The notes: generated by a model not told the origin, from the letters alone. A DNA stretch of 64,000 nucleotides from Bacteroidales bacterium UBA4070 (GCA_002383485.1 DFYY01000037.1:62001-126000), one strand, 5' to 3'; numbered from the stretch's first letter, positions 1 to 9,500 are shown. Numbers and translations: made by a program.

Positions 1-250
1 TACCTAACACCAGTTCCCAATAATTCTTTGTTTTTGGGTTCAGGTTCCTGCTGTTCATTACAACAGACCTGATAAATTCTCTTTCAAGAACCGACTGCAG
101 CCATTTAACTGAATCAAGATCGCCGTAGTTCATAATGCGTTCTGCAATGAACTTCGGATACTTATCCAGGGAGAGATCATCATAATCAACATCCCAGAAA
201 TATTTCCGGAATTCTTCAGGCAGCCTTTTATTGTGTCCGGTTTTGGGCAA
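1..250 (-). CDS. DUF6922-like small protein, 5' part (continues past window start)
   Basis: The minus strand has an open frame that runs off the low-coordinate edge. After an in-frame TAA at 254-256, the only canonical start is TTG at 248-250. The translation has the motif LPEEFRKYFWDVDYDDLSL, followed by YGDLDSVKWL. This resembles the small Bacteroidota DUF6922 proteins that usually sit next to an AbiEii-type nucleotidyltransferase. Homologues normally begin a few residues before the LP motif with an ATG, so the start here may be TTG or the original N-terminus may be lost. Function is unknown. The partner would lie outside the window. Confidence 0.5.
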   Translation of the reverse strand, partial: MPKTGHNKRLPEEFRKYFWDVDYDDLSLDKYPKFIAERIMNYGDLDSVKWLQSVLEREFIRSVVMNSRNLNPKTKNYWELVLG

Positions 251-447
251 CTTTTATATTGTTTTAAGACATAAATATACTAAAAACCAGGGATAAAGAC
301 AAGTGTGTCAAACACTCAAAGTCATGTTTAACAGGAACTTCAGGACTTCCGACTTTACCTGCTTTCCCCGTCATCCGAAGCTTTCTCTGACCTCTGAAGC
401 TTTGCGAAAGAGGTGGCGAAGGATGAGACTTTCAGACTTTATGGACT
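251..447. other. Intergenic stretch with dispersed palindrome and GACTTT runs
   Basis: There is no convincing gene between the DUF6922-like start and the end of the aminotransferase gene. The right half is filled by a palindromic repeat at 371-426, followed by four or five copies of GACTTT with irregular spacing up to about 467. The left half is AT-rich and could hold the promoter of the DUF6922-like gene, but I see no exact TAnnTTTG box. Confidence 0.5.
371..426. repeat. Dispersed nested palindrome, copy 1
   Basis: The outer arms TCATCC and GGATGA enclose CGAAGCTT and GGCGAA. A second palindrome with arms ACCTCT and AGAGGT is nested inside. The same architecture recurs inside the adjacent aminotransferase gene (1235-1290), and a simpler, un-nested form lies inside a wecB gene (24732-24757). 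Runs of GACTTT flank it. Confidence 0.7.
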
Positions 448-1662
448 TTAGACTTTAAAGACTTTCCTGATCACCTCCGCTATCCGCCTGCGCCCCTCCT
501 CATCTATGTTCGATCCGCTCGGCAGACAGAGGCCGTTCTCAAACAGCTTCTCCGAGGTGCCGTTGACATACGCCGGGCATGCGGCGAAGACGGGCTGCAG
601 GTGCATCGGCTTCCAGAGGGGGCGCGACTCAATATTGGCCTCCTCAAACGCAAGGCGAAGTTTTTCGCGGTCGGTACCCGCCACGGCGGGATCAATAACG
701 ATGCAAGTCAGCCAGAAATTCGAATAGAAGTCAGGCGAGGGCTCCGACTGGAAGGTCACACCCGGGACATCTTTCAGCAACTCACGGTACCAGGCGTTGA
801 TCTCACGATGCTGCCTGACGCGGAGGTCAAGCACCTCGAGCTGTCCGCGGCCTACACCCGCCACCACGTTACTCATCCGGTAGTTGTATCCTATCTCGCT
901 GTGCTGGTAGTGCGGCGCCGGATCCCGGGCCTGTGTGGCGAGGAAACGGGCACGCTCAATAAGCGCAGCATCATCGGATATCAGCGCCCCGCCGCCGCTG
1001 GTGGTGATGATCTTGTTACCGTTGAACGACAAAATCCCGAACTTGCTGTTGCAACCCACCCGCCGGCCCATATATTCTGACCCCAGCGCCTCTGCAGCAT
1101 CCTCAACCACCGGGATCCCGTACCTGTCAGCCACCTCCATGATCTCCTTCATCCTCGCCGGCATCCCGTACAGATGCGCCACAATAATCGCCTTAGGCAT
1201 TTTACCCTGACCTTCAGACTTCAGACCTTCCCTGCCCTCCGAAGCCTTCTCTGACCTCTGGAGCTTTGCGAAAGAGGTGGCGGAGGAGGGAGACCTCAAA
1301 CCTATAATTGCTTCTTCAAGCAATTCAGGATCCATGTTCCAGGTGCCGGGCTCACTGTCCACTAAAACCGGTGTCGCCCCCAGGTAAGCTATCGGGTTGA
1401 CCGTTGCCGAGAAGGTGAATGACGTTCCAATCACGGAGTCGCCCGGCCTGACCCCAAGCAATATCAGCGACAGGTGTATTGCCGCCGTCCCTGATGACAG
1501 CGCCGCAACATGCTTCGCCCCAACGGCAGCACACAGCTCCCGCTCGAAACCGTCCACATTCGGCCCCAGCGGCGCTATCCAGTTGGAGTCAAACGCCTCC
1601 TGAACATACTTCATCTCTCCTCCGCCCATGTGCGGACTGCACAGATAAATTCTTTTCGTCAT
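448..1662 (-). CDS. DegT/DnrJ/EryC1/StrS-family sugar aminotransferase
   Basis: A PLP-dependent aminotransferase of the type that aminates keto-sugar nucleotides for surface glycans (404 aa). The N-terminus has LCSPHMGGGEMKYVQEAF and the substrate-binding LSSGTAAIHL. The PLP lysine lies in SFNGNKIITTSGGG, and EDAAEALGS precedes it. Family members are usually near 370-380 aa. The excess is explained by about 34 residues at roughly 122-154 that are encoded by a dispersed palindrome plus GACTT-type repeats (1198-1290). This segment is rich in Ser, Lys, Glu and Gly and falls in a predicted loop before PKAIIVAHLYG. The frame stays open, so the enzyme may be functional. It sits alone at the end of the window's glycan genes, next to an AbiE pair. 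The sugar substrate cannot be told from sequence. Confidence 0.88.
   Translation of the reverse strand: MTKRIYLCSPHMGGGEMKYVQEAFDSNWIAPLGPNVDGFERELCAAVGAKHVAALSSGTAAIHLSLILLGVRPGDSVIGTSFTFSATVNPIAYLGATPVLVDSEPGTWNMDPELLEEAIIGLRSPSSATSFAKLQRSEKASEGREGLKSEGQGKMPKAIIVAHLYGMPARMKEIMEVADRYGIPVVEDAAEALGSEYMGRRVGCNSKFGILSFNGNKIITTSGGGALISDDAALIERARFLATQARDPAPHYQHSEIGYNYRMSNVVAGVGRGQLEVLDLRVRQHREINAWYRELLKDVPGVTFQSEPSPDFYSNFWLTCIVIDPAVAGTDREKLRLAFEEANIESRPLWKPMHLQPVFAACPAYVNGTSEKLFENGLCLPSGSNIDEEGRRRIAEVIRKVFKV
1235..1290. repeat. Dispersed nested palindrome, copy 2, inside the aminotransferase gene
   Basis: The outer arms are CCCTCC and GGAGGG, with a nested ACCTCT/AGAGGT palindrome. It matches copy 1 over most of its length. 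It is followed on the low-coordinate side by GACCTTCAGACTTCAGACC-type repeats. It is inserted in frame and translated as SPSSATSFAKLQRSEKASEG. Confidence 0.8.
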
Positions 1663-1704
1663 ATAACGTTAATAAATCGCCCTTTGCATCTAAGCTCCCT
1701 GAAA

Positions 1705-2493
1705 CTACAACCTGCCCAATAACATAGCCTTAACCACCTCATAAGCTTGTTGCGGATCATACCGTTCACCAACACGCAGGAGCATATTCATGTCACTCAG
1801 GAAATCGTCATCCTGCATCTTCAATTCAACATTTCTCTGAAATTCCTTCCTTGACGGGGGCTTACCTGGTCCGTGCTTCATATACTCATTATAGCATAAT
1901 ATTACATTATCAGCGTTTACATCCGCCACAGAAAGTGCTTTGTAAAGGTCATACAGATCCCTTCCTTTACGTCGTTGATACAATGCTCTGAGTTTTGTGC
2001 CCAACAGCTCATCAATCATGTATGTAGTTGTCTGACATTCACCGGTAAACCACTGATTATGTACTTGAAATCTGATCTTTGTCAGACCAAGAATATTGAA
2101 ATGTTCCCGGCAGTTTATCTCAACCTTTAACTTTAAGGGTACTACAGGCTGTATCTCTGACTCGAAACGAAAGACCAGTGTATTGTTATTTGCTTTTTGC
2201 TTTACTACGGGATTACCTATAAATGAGAGGGCTCTGCTGATCCGTTTTATTGTCTCCCTGACAGGTTCGGCATTTATCTGCACGAGGTCAATATCCTCGG
2301 AATACCGGGGTTGCGGACTGAGATAAAGTTTGTGCAGCGCCGTCCCTCCCCTGAACGCAAGATGCGAGGCCAGGTAATCATCATTATACAGTTCCGTCAG
2401 TGCACGGCAAATCACCAGGTCGAGCTCAATCTGCTCAAGTCCACCCCAGAGTACAGTGTTTCTCCATTCATTTATTGCATACTCGGGTATCAC
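1705..2493 (-). CDS. abiEii: AbiEii/AbiGii-type nucleotidyltransferase toxin
   Basis: The toxin half of a type IV toxin-antitoxin pair (262 aa). Known AbiEii proteins are nucleotidyltransferases that arrest growth and can abort phage infection. The nucleotidyltransferase motif is present as FRGGTALHKLY (residues about 48-57) and the acidic SEDIDL (65-70). The C-terminal half has the conserved GTKLRALYQRRKGRDLYDLY. The length is normal for the family. Its start overlaps the antitoxin stop by four bases (ATGA), so the two are translationally coupled. The gene lies downstream of abiEi in one operon with a probable operator at 3316-3374. Confidence 0.9.
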   Translation of the reverse strand: MIPEYAINEWRNTVLWGGLEQIELDLVICRALTELYNDDYLASHLAFRGGTALHKLYLSPQPRYSEDIDLVQINAEPVRETIKRISRALSFIGNPVVKQKANNNTLVFRFESEIQPVVPLKLKVEINCREHFNILGLTKIRFQVHNQWFTGECQTTTYMIDELLGTKLRALYQRRKGRDLYDLYKALSVADVNADNVILCYNEYMKHGPGKPPSRKEFQRNVELKMQDDDFLSDMNMLLRVGERYDPQQAYEVVKAMLLGRL

Positions 2494-3311
2494 TCGTCAA
2501 TTTCAATGCTGGTGTTAATAATTAAGCCCCACTTCCTGTCAGTGATGCAGCCCGAAACCGGCTTTCCGGTTTTCAGCGGCATAACCCGCTTTGAAAGCTT
2601 ATGTCTCTGTATTCTTGCATAAAGCTCATCAGCCGCTTCCGTATGTTTCAGCACTGCCTCCAGCAGGTATCCTGTACGGCGTATCACCGGCGAAGGCACA
2701 TATGAAAAAAAAGAATCCGGGATTTTTGTGAATTGCAGGTGATCAGCAAGCTCATTCAGAACTGTTGCCGCCCGGTTTAATCCTCCGGTTTCTCTCTCGT
2801 ACCTCACCAGATCGGTAGCTGTAAGCTCAGGGCATGAAATGTTTACATATCCGGTCTTTGTCTTCTTCTTTATGATGAGATCAGGATTAATCTCCCTGGT
2901 GGTTATAAAATTTATTTTTACATCCTTTTTCCTGGAAGTGCGAAGAGAACCGGACGATGTTATGACACTAAACTCCTGTGGCCTCTGATGTGCAGCCCCG
3001 TAAAAGACTGCAGCGCTGAACAATGAGATGTAATAAGGCCTGCACAGGAATGTCATAAGGTCATCTATATACAATACAGGCGGTATCATCCCGACGGAGC
3101 TGTATTCTACAGGGATTATAGCATAAAGCCCCTGCCAGACCGATAAGATTTTCCCTTTTGCTGCCAGACGTGTAAGAGCAATTCTTAAGGCTGAGATATT
3201 ATGGAAGGGAAACTGATTATGTAATTCCTTGAAAGAAAAGGTAATCCGACCCCGCCTCTGAAGCTCCTCAACCCAGTAACTGACTCTGGTCTTATTGGAT
3301 ATCTGCATCAT
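2490..3311 (-). CDS. abiEi: AbiEi-type antitoxin, winged-helix regulator
   Basis: The antitoxin half of the AbiE pair (273 aa). The N-terminal part (about residues 10-70) reads as a winged-helix domain: ITFSFKELHNQF, then SALRIALTRLAAKGKI and a GLYAI wing. The rest is the AbiEi C-terminal region. In studied systems AbiEi binds inverted repeats in its own promoter and represses the operon. A matching 17-bp imperfect inverted repeat lies immediately upstream here. There are two adjacent ATG codons (3309-3311 and 3306-3308); the first is listed. Confidence 0.88.
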   Translation of the reverse strand: MMQISNKTRVSYWVEELQRRGRITFSFKELHNQFPFHNISALRIALTRLAAKGKILSVWQGLYAIIPVEYSSVGMIPPVLYIDDLMTFLCRPYYISLFSAAVFYGAAHQRPQEFSVITSSGSLRTSRKKDVKINFITTREINPDLIIKKKTKTGYVNISCPELTATDLVRYERETGGLNRAATVLNELADHLQFTKIPDSFFSYVPSPVIRRTGYLLEAVLKHTEAADELYARIQRHKLSKRVMPLKTGKPVSGCITDRKWGLIINTSIEIDE

Positions 3312-3315
3312 TCAA

Positions 3316-3374
3316 TTTACATTGTAACTGCAAATATAATCAATTATTGTTAATTAATGCAGTTATATTGTAAT
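3316..3374 (-). promoter_or_regulatory. abiE promoter inside an inverted-repeat operator
   Basis: TATATTTG on the minus strand (3338-3331) matches the Bacteroidota -7 consensus TAnnTTTG exactly. It is flanked by two 17-bp arms, TTTACATTGTAACTGCA at 3316-3332 and its near reverse complement at 3358-3374, with 14 of 17 positions matching. The low-coordinate arm ends inside the -7 box, as expected for a repressor site. Repression by AbiEi is an inference from the family. Confidence 0.65.
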
Positions 3375-3411
3375 CTTTCCTGTCGCTGGCTACGTTTTTT
3401 ATCTTGAGAGT

Positions 3412-4551
3412 TCAGAGCCTGTCGTTCTCTGACAGGAACTCATGATAGTTCACGGGATTAATAACTTCAAACGATTTTACGGGATAAGCATTGGCAAAAG
3501 TCTTCGAAAGAGCCGCTTTCTTCCCCGGATTCCATTTGAACTCAAAAACCCGGAACTCCCCTCCTGCTTCTTCAATATAATCTATTTCCTGTTGCTGTGT
3601 GGTTCTCCAGAAAAAGGCCTCCGGCCTGACCTCCGTGTTTGAAGTCAGTTTAATCCTTTCACTTATCAGGTAATTCTCCCAGAGTGCGCCGGTATCCACC
3701 CGGGACCGGAGGGGAAGGAAGTTACCAAGTATCGCATTTCTTATGCCGTTGTCATAGAAATATATCTTCTTCCCCTTTTTGATCTCATTCCTTACATTTC
3801 TGTTCAATCCCGGCAACCTGAAAACAATATAGGCCTTTTCAAGAAGATCAATATATTTCTCCACGGTACCATAGTCGGAATTGCATAACTGCGCAATCTC
3901 ATAAAAGGAAACCTCATTCCCGACTTGCAGCGCGAGAGCCTTAACTATTTTCTCCAAGAGAACCGGCTTTTTTATATTTCCAATGGCAAGGATGTCTTTA
4001 TACAGATAATCGGAGGTCAGCTCTCTTAAAATTCTTTTCTCACGACCGTAATGAACTATAACATCAGGATAGGAACCAAAAACAAGCCTTTGATCCAGCG
4101 CCCTCTTCTCTTCAAGGAACCCGTTTTGTTTTGCAAGCTCTGAGAAAGATAAAGGGTATAGAAAGAACTCATTTTTCCTGCCGGTCATGGGTTCTTTGAT
4201 TTTTGCCGCAAGCTCAAGCGAGGATGATCCGGTAACAATTACCTGTATCTCCCTGAAATTGTCATGTATGATCTTGATGCCCAGACCGGCATTCGGAATT
4301 CTCTGAGCTTCATCAATAATTACAATTCCGTAACCCGAAACAACCGGCCTGAACCTTGCAGCCGAAGCATTATCAAACAGTTCCCTGACATCTGCATCAT
4401 CACCATTAAGGACAAAGGTCCTCTTATCCACCCCCATTACAGTTTCATTAATGAGTGTGGTTTTGCCAACCTGTCTCGCACCATATAATACAACTGTCTT
4501 GCCCTGAAACAGGTGATCACGTATAACAATCTCCAGTTCTCTTTTTATCAT
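3412..4551 (-). CDS. AAA ATPase with DUF4143 domain
   Basis: A member of the AAA_14/DUF4143 ATPase family (379 aa), whose cellular role is not established. Walker A is GARQVGKTT near residue 24, Walker B is IVIIDEAQR, and a sensor-like VTGSSS follows. The C-terminal half carries the DUF4143 region, with a small helix-turn-helix-like stretch (FYEIAQLCNSDYGTVEKYI) and then a nuclease-fold-like part ending FRVFEFKWNPGKKA. These genes are common, often mobile, single-gene insertions in Bacteroidota. Here it stands between the AbiE pair and an ABC exporter, with its own promoter in a 32-bp tandem repeat. Confidence 0.85.
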   Translation of the reverse strand: MIKRELEIVIRDHLFQGKTVVLYGARQVGKTTLINETVMGVDKRTFVLNGDDADVRELFDNASAARFRPVVSGYGIVIIDEAQRIPNAGLGIKIIHDNFREIQVIVTGSSSLELAAKIKEPMTGRKNEFFLYPLSFSELAKQNGFLEEKRALDQRLVFGSYPDVIVHYGREKRILRELTSDYLYKDILAIGNIKKPVLLEKIVKALALQVGNEVSFYEIAQLCNSDYGTVEKYIDLLEKAYIVFRLPGLNRNVRNEIKKGKKIYFYDNGIRNAILGNFLPLRSRVDTGALWENYLISERIKLTSNTEVRPEAFFWRTTQQQEIDYIEEAGGEFRVFEFKWNPGKKAALSKTFANAYPVKSFEVINPVNYHEFLSENDRL

Positions 4552-4556
4552 GTCCT

Positions 4557-4652
4557 AATCGAAAACAAATATAAACATTTTTGGTTGAAATCCAAAACAA
4601 TTATGTCTATTTTTGGTTACAATCGAAAACGATTATGTTTTCAGCACTTTCG
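4557..4652 (-). repeat. Three 32-bp tandem units carrying the ATPase promoter
   Basis: The motif AATCGAAAAC (AATCCAAAAC in the middle unit) starts at 4557, 4589 and 4621, exactly 32 bp apart. The first two units also share TTTTTGGTT; the third is partial. On the minus strand the unit nearest the gene holds TATATTTG (4573-4566), an exact TAnnTTTG -7 box. The equivalent positions in the other units are degenerate (CATAATTG, CATAATCG). Confidence 0.65.
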
Positions 4653-4667
4653 CCGTAGGAATTTTTG

Positions 4668-6407
4668 TCAGATCTTGATCACCTCGTCAAACCACCTGGT
4701 GACCGACTCGCGGTGGGTGACGAAGACGATGGTGATCCGCTCCTTCAATCGTGCCAGCACCTCCATGACGGTGGCCTCGTTCTCCGCATCGAGCGACGAC
4801 GTGGCTTCGTCGAGCAGCAGCACCGACGGTCTTCGCAGCAGCACTCTTGCCAGCGCCAGCCGCTGGCACTCGCCACCGGAGAAGGCAAACGGATAGTTGA
4901 CAATAAAGGCATCGAGACCCTTCCTGAACCGCTTCACCAGGTGCGTGGCATTGACCTGTTCCAGCACTGCCATGATCTCCTCATCGCTGATCGCGCCACT
5001 GCTGCCGGGGCCAGATCCCCTGCGACCTGTTCGTTCGCCGCTATCAGGTGAACGGTCACCGGGACCGCCGCTGCTTCCGCGGTGGTCATTATCTCCACTT
5101 CGCCCTCCGGAAGCCCCGGCGCGGTTCTCATCCGCCGGACGTCCGCCGCTGTCCCACACCAGGTTCTCACGCAGCGTGCCGTCGATGAAGAACGGATCCT
5201 GCGGCAGATAACCCAGCCCGGCACGCCACGCCGGCAGCAGATCCTCATCCAGCGGCACCCCGTCAATGAATATCTTCCCCGCCCCCGGTCTCTGCAGCCC
5301 GGCAATGAGATCAATGAGTGTTGTCTTGCCGCGACCCGACTGCCCCACGATGCCGGTGATCGCGTTGGCCCTGATAACCGCCCTGAACCCGTCAAAGAGC
5401 TTCTCACCGTCAGGATAGGCAAAGGTGATATCCTCCAGCCTTATCTCCTTCTTCAGCGCCACAGAAGGGTGAACATCCCCCGTCGTGGTTCCCGGCTCGG
5501 GCAGATCCTCATCGAGCTGCATCACCAGCTTCACCGACGCCACATTGGAGACAATCATGTTGACGTCTGTGTTGATGGCTATCAGCTGCGGATAGATGCG
5601 CGAAAAGAGCAGTATCAGTATGACAAACGAGGCCATGGGTATGGTGCCCGACCTGTACCCAAACCAGACGATACCCACCAGCACCGCCAGTCCGACGATG
5701 CGCTGTATCAGCTGTGGCACCGACCAGTTCTTCTGCATGCGGTACTCCATGTTCAGCAGTGAAGTGCTGGCCTCATCGAAGCGGTTGAAGTAGTAATCCT
5801 CCGAGCTGTGCACCTTGGCTATCTTGACTGTCTGCCAGAAGTCGTCGATGTACTTCAGCAACCTGTTGTAGGAGTCGACATATCCCTTACCGAGGCGGAA
5901 CGACCGCATCAGGAACCTGCGCAGGAGGAAGAAGACGATGATACCTACGGCGATGATGATAAGGGTGAACCCGGCCGACACCAGCATGGCATAGAGGGTA
6001 TAGGCCGCGGTCATGATAAGCGTCGTAAGCAGCTTCAGGTAAAAGAAGTAGTAGTTTGCCAGGTTGGGCACCTCGCGGGTGAGCACCTGGAGGTGGTTGG
6101 TCTTGCTGCGACTGTTGAGCAGCTGCCAGTCGGCCATCAGTATCTTGCGGAAGAGGCGCCGGCGGAGGGTATAGATGAATGTCTGCTGGTAGCGTGCGTC
6201 GAGCAGTGCCTTCCAGTACTGCAGCAGTGCAGTGAGGGTCAGCAGCACCATATATACCAGCAGTATGCTCCCGATGGTGAGCTCAATGCCGGCCCTGTCA
6301 GCCAGGTTCTGTATGAAGAGCGCCACCCCTTCAGTCGCCTCGCCGGCGCCGATGCTCAGCAGCTGCAGCATCGGTATTAGAAGCACGATGGAGAACCCTC
6401 CCGTCAC
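4668..6407 (-). CDS. ABC exporter, fused membrane and ATPase domains (candidate lasso-peptide exporter)
   Basis: A half-size ABC exporter of the MsbA/peptide type. The membrane part covers roughly residues 1-290. The ATPase domain has Walker A GQSGRGKTT (355-363), the Q-loop YLPQDP (Gln403), signature FSGGE (509-513), Walker B VLLLDE (529-534) and the H-loop His565. Residues about 420-472 are a low-complexity Gly/Ser/Arg/Asp insert between the Q-loop and the signature, absent from ordinary homologues. The listed start is GTG, but the same frame continues upstream to about 6508 and encodes a plausible first membrane helix (KTFALLRDHEPWKL, then LTLIFLLTLLLG). No ATG, GTG or TTG exists there, only ATT or CTG. 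The total of about 613 aa would fit a lasso exporter, and it is the first exporter downstream of the lasso genes. That role is an inference. Confidence 0.8.
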   Translation of the reverse strand: MTGGFSIVLLIPMLQLLSIGAGEATEGVALFIQNLADRAGIELTIGSILLVYMVLLTLTALLQYWKALLDARYQQTFIYTLRRRLFRKILMADWQLLNSRSKTNHLQVLTREVPNLANYYFFYLKLLTTLIMTAAYTLYAMLVSAGFTLIIIAVGIIVFFLLRRFLMRSFRLGKGYVDSYNRLLKYIDDFWQTVKIAKVHSSEDYYFNRFDEASTSLLNMEYRMQKNWSVPQLIQRIVGLAVLVGIVWFGYRSGTIPMASFVILILLFSRIYPQLIAINTDVNMIVSNVASVKLVMQLDEDLPEPGTTTGDVHPSVALKKEIRLEDITFAYPDGEKLFDGFRAVIRANAITGIVGQSGRGKTTLIDLIAGLQRPGAGKIFIDGVPLDEDLLPAWRAGLGYLPQDPFFIDGTLRENLVWDSGGRPADENRAGASGGRSGDNDHRGSSGGPGDRSPDSGERTGRRGSGPGSSGAISDEEIMAVLEQVNATHLVKRFRKGLDAFIVNYPFAFSGGECQRLALARVLLRRPSVLLLDEATSSLDAENEATVMEVLARLKERITIVFVTHRESVTRWFDEVIKI

Positions 6408-6570
6408 CCCCAGCAGCAGCGTCAGCAGAAAGATGAGCGTCAGCTTCCACGGTTCATGATCCCGCAGGAGCGCAAAGGTTTTAAAAATGAAAATGTATTT
6501 TTTCAGAATAACCTGTTTAGAATCTCGGCGTGTAATAGATCCTCGATACAGAGGATTCGGTATTATAAAG

Positions 6571-9500
6571 TCACGGAATCACCAGCTTCCTGGTTATCAC
6601 CACTGTTCCGTCGATTACCCTGACCAGCACCACGCCGTGCAGTCCCACCGGCAGCTCCACGATATTCATCCCGCCGTCAGCGAGGCGCTGCTCCAGCAGT
6701 TTCCTACCCTGCAGGTCGAACAACCCGCATACCGAACCGTCGCCGATCTCTCCCTGTATCACCAGCCTGTCGCCGGAGATCCAGATGCGTAGGTCGCCCT
6801 CCGGCGCTTCCGGACGGTTTATATCAGTCGGGGTGTTTGTCGAGGCGATGATAAAGAAGCGTCCCGTGCCGTAGCTGTCAGCGGGAAGAGTTACGGTGTA
6901 GCTCTTCAGGCTCAGGTCCGTGAAGCTTTCCGCTACCCTGTCCTCGAGCCAGAACCTGCGACCATCCACAGGCACCGTCTCAGCCGAGAAGGTGACCTCG
7001 CCGCCGTCCTTAAAGTCAACACCGACAGGTATTACGAGCGTATCGGCACCTGATACCGGCAGTGCCTGGCGCGTATAGTTCACCCCGTTGTCATTGACAG
7101 TAAGGGTTGTGTATAGCTCAATATCCTGTCCTGATTTGAAGAGCCCGACGTCGTAGCCCGGATCAACACCGGTGGTCATGGCACCGTTATAGACAACTGT
7201 TGTCAGCACTTCGCCCGTGGCATGGGTGGCCTTCAGCTGCAGTCCCGGCCATCGGTCATCCGTATCGCCAGACTTAAGCGACTGGGCTTCTGTGCCCGAA
7301 GATTTGAGCATGGCCGTCCCTGTGCTGTGCTCCTGCATAGCGCGGGTGAACTGAAACTCCGCGTTATCATTCATTGCCAGCACGAAGAAACCCTGTCCGG
7401 CCTGCACATGTGTCTCGCTCAGTGCCTCTCCCGAAGGCCATCCTGTAGAGTTAGCCAGGTAATAGTATCGGCGCTCGGTGCCGTCAAAGAGGTAGAGTGC
7501 CACGTAGTTCGGATCAAACTGGCTGAGCGAGCGTGTGGCGCTGTAGTTGGCGCCAATGAATGCCGAGGCGTTAATGGCTGACGGATAGGGGTTCCCCAGC
7601 AGGTTCCATCCTTTGCCTCCAGGGTTCTCAAGGCTTCTGCCTGCGACGTAGGTCCTGTCGAAGTAGCTCTCATCCGGGGCTATGGCATCTGCATAGGGCG
7701 ATGATGCTTCCACCGTCAGATCATTGGTGACAATAGGACCGGTAAAGGAGATCGTACCGTCGCTGGCCTCCTCCTGGCGGATGTTGTACCCGTGACCTGG
7801 CAGGGTGGAGGTGATCCCAGTTGAGGTCCATGTACCGGCAGTCTCCGACCATTCATAAACCGTGCTGACCTTGCCGGTATTCGCATCTGAGTTTGTTGCC
7901 ACCGGCGGAGCCGCCAGGTGCCAGTCGCTGCCCTCATCAGAGCCAGGTTTAAGCTGCCTGTTATAGGTAATGTTGCCTGTGCTGGTGCCGTTGACAATAA
8001 GGGAGCCGCTTGAAGCAATAGTTGAACCAATTATCAGCTGACCGCTGTTCATAAGATCACCGTTCAGCGTAAGGGATCCTGCCGGATCAATATATGTCAC
8101 AAAACCGTTACTGACTGTAAGATGAAAGCATTCTGCCTCACCTGTAATATGCGGTTGATAAGGCGATGCATCCGCCAGGGTAACAAGAGAACAAATTCCG
8201 GGTATACCATTATTCCAGTTCGCAGGGTCATTCCAGTCAGAGCTTACACTGCCGGTCCATCTGTTTGGTGTTTGTTCTTCACCCTTCACAGTATAAGGTT
8301 CCTGAGCTGCATATTTACGTATCCGGACATCATCAAACCATGCCGCGTAATCATCTTCATAATTTCGGAGGCTTATACCTCCGGACAAGATGCCTGTACC
8401 GCTGTCAACATAATCCACCACAATGTCATTGTTAAGATATACACGGATAATATCATTGGCAGCAACAATTTTATAATCGTAATACTGGTTTGCTGTAAAA
8501 TTAAATGGCGAAGCGGCGAGGTCGACAGGCACCCCTGCATGATACCTTCTCAGGAATAGATCGTTTTGCGTTTCACCACGCAACTGTGTCATATACCTGT
8601 TATTTACATCTGTAAAGCGAAAGTCCACAGCCGGATTGGACAACAGGTTGCCATCAGCTGTCATAAGGACCCTTGCTTCTAAAACAAAATTATCAAAGCT
8701 TTGCTCAACAGTAGTAAACAGATCAGTATGATTTCTGTTACCCCTGATGCTGAGTACATTATTACCGTTATCATCAACAATGGATGAAATGGGATTCCCA
8801 AGTTTCTGCCATAATGAAGAGCTTGGACCTATAGCTCCAATGCTCAAAAATCCTTTTTCTGAAGGTGCTTTCTTTATTTGTTTTACCAATTCATCAAGGT
8901 AGTTAAATGCCTGAGAAGAATGAGATGACTGGTAATCGGATACCCAACTGTAATTGAGTGCCATGCCGTACAGGGCTGCGCCTAATTCATAGGATCCCTT
9001 GAAGTTGTCCGACTGGTAAGCGCCTGTTTCAAGTACCTGGCGGTAACTAAAGAATGCATCATGATTGACATAATTATGAACATACATATCAATGCCAGCA
9101 TGATTATTGTCAGTAAGGAAGTGCCAGGCCTGCATACCTTCTGCAAGATAATCATAGGAACCTCCCGAACGATTATACAGCATCCTTACGGCTATCATGA
9201 ACCACTGCTGATGGCATTCATAGAAATGATTTGAAGTAGAAGGGTTGGCATACCATTCCAGTCCACCGTTAGCAGCAACCCAGAAAGTTGAAAGTATATA
9301 TTCGATATTTGAGTTTACAGCATCCAGGTAGGCGGTTTCACCTGTGACATCATATGCACAGAGAACACCAAAGTCTCTTTTCTCATGTTCCTGAACACCG
9401 CCGGCTCCTGTCCATGCTCCGCTTGTTGCCTGATTGCTGATGAATGTGTCAGCATAGGTCTCAACGATCGTTACTGCCTGGCCTGCTCTTACAGCATCGT

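Noticed and set aside
4557..4652. Three regularly spaced repeats as a possible CRISPR array
   Set aside because: The period is 32 bp with no separate spacers, the whole unit repeats, and no cas gene is near.
5082..6380. Long plus-strand frames opposite the ABC exporter
   Set aside because: They are antisense shadows in GC-rich sequence; the minus strand has all ABC motifs.
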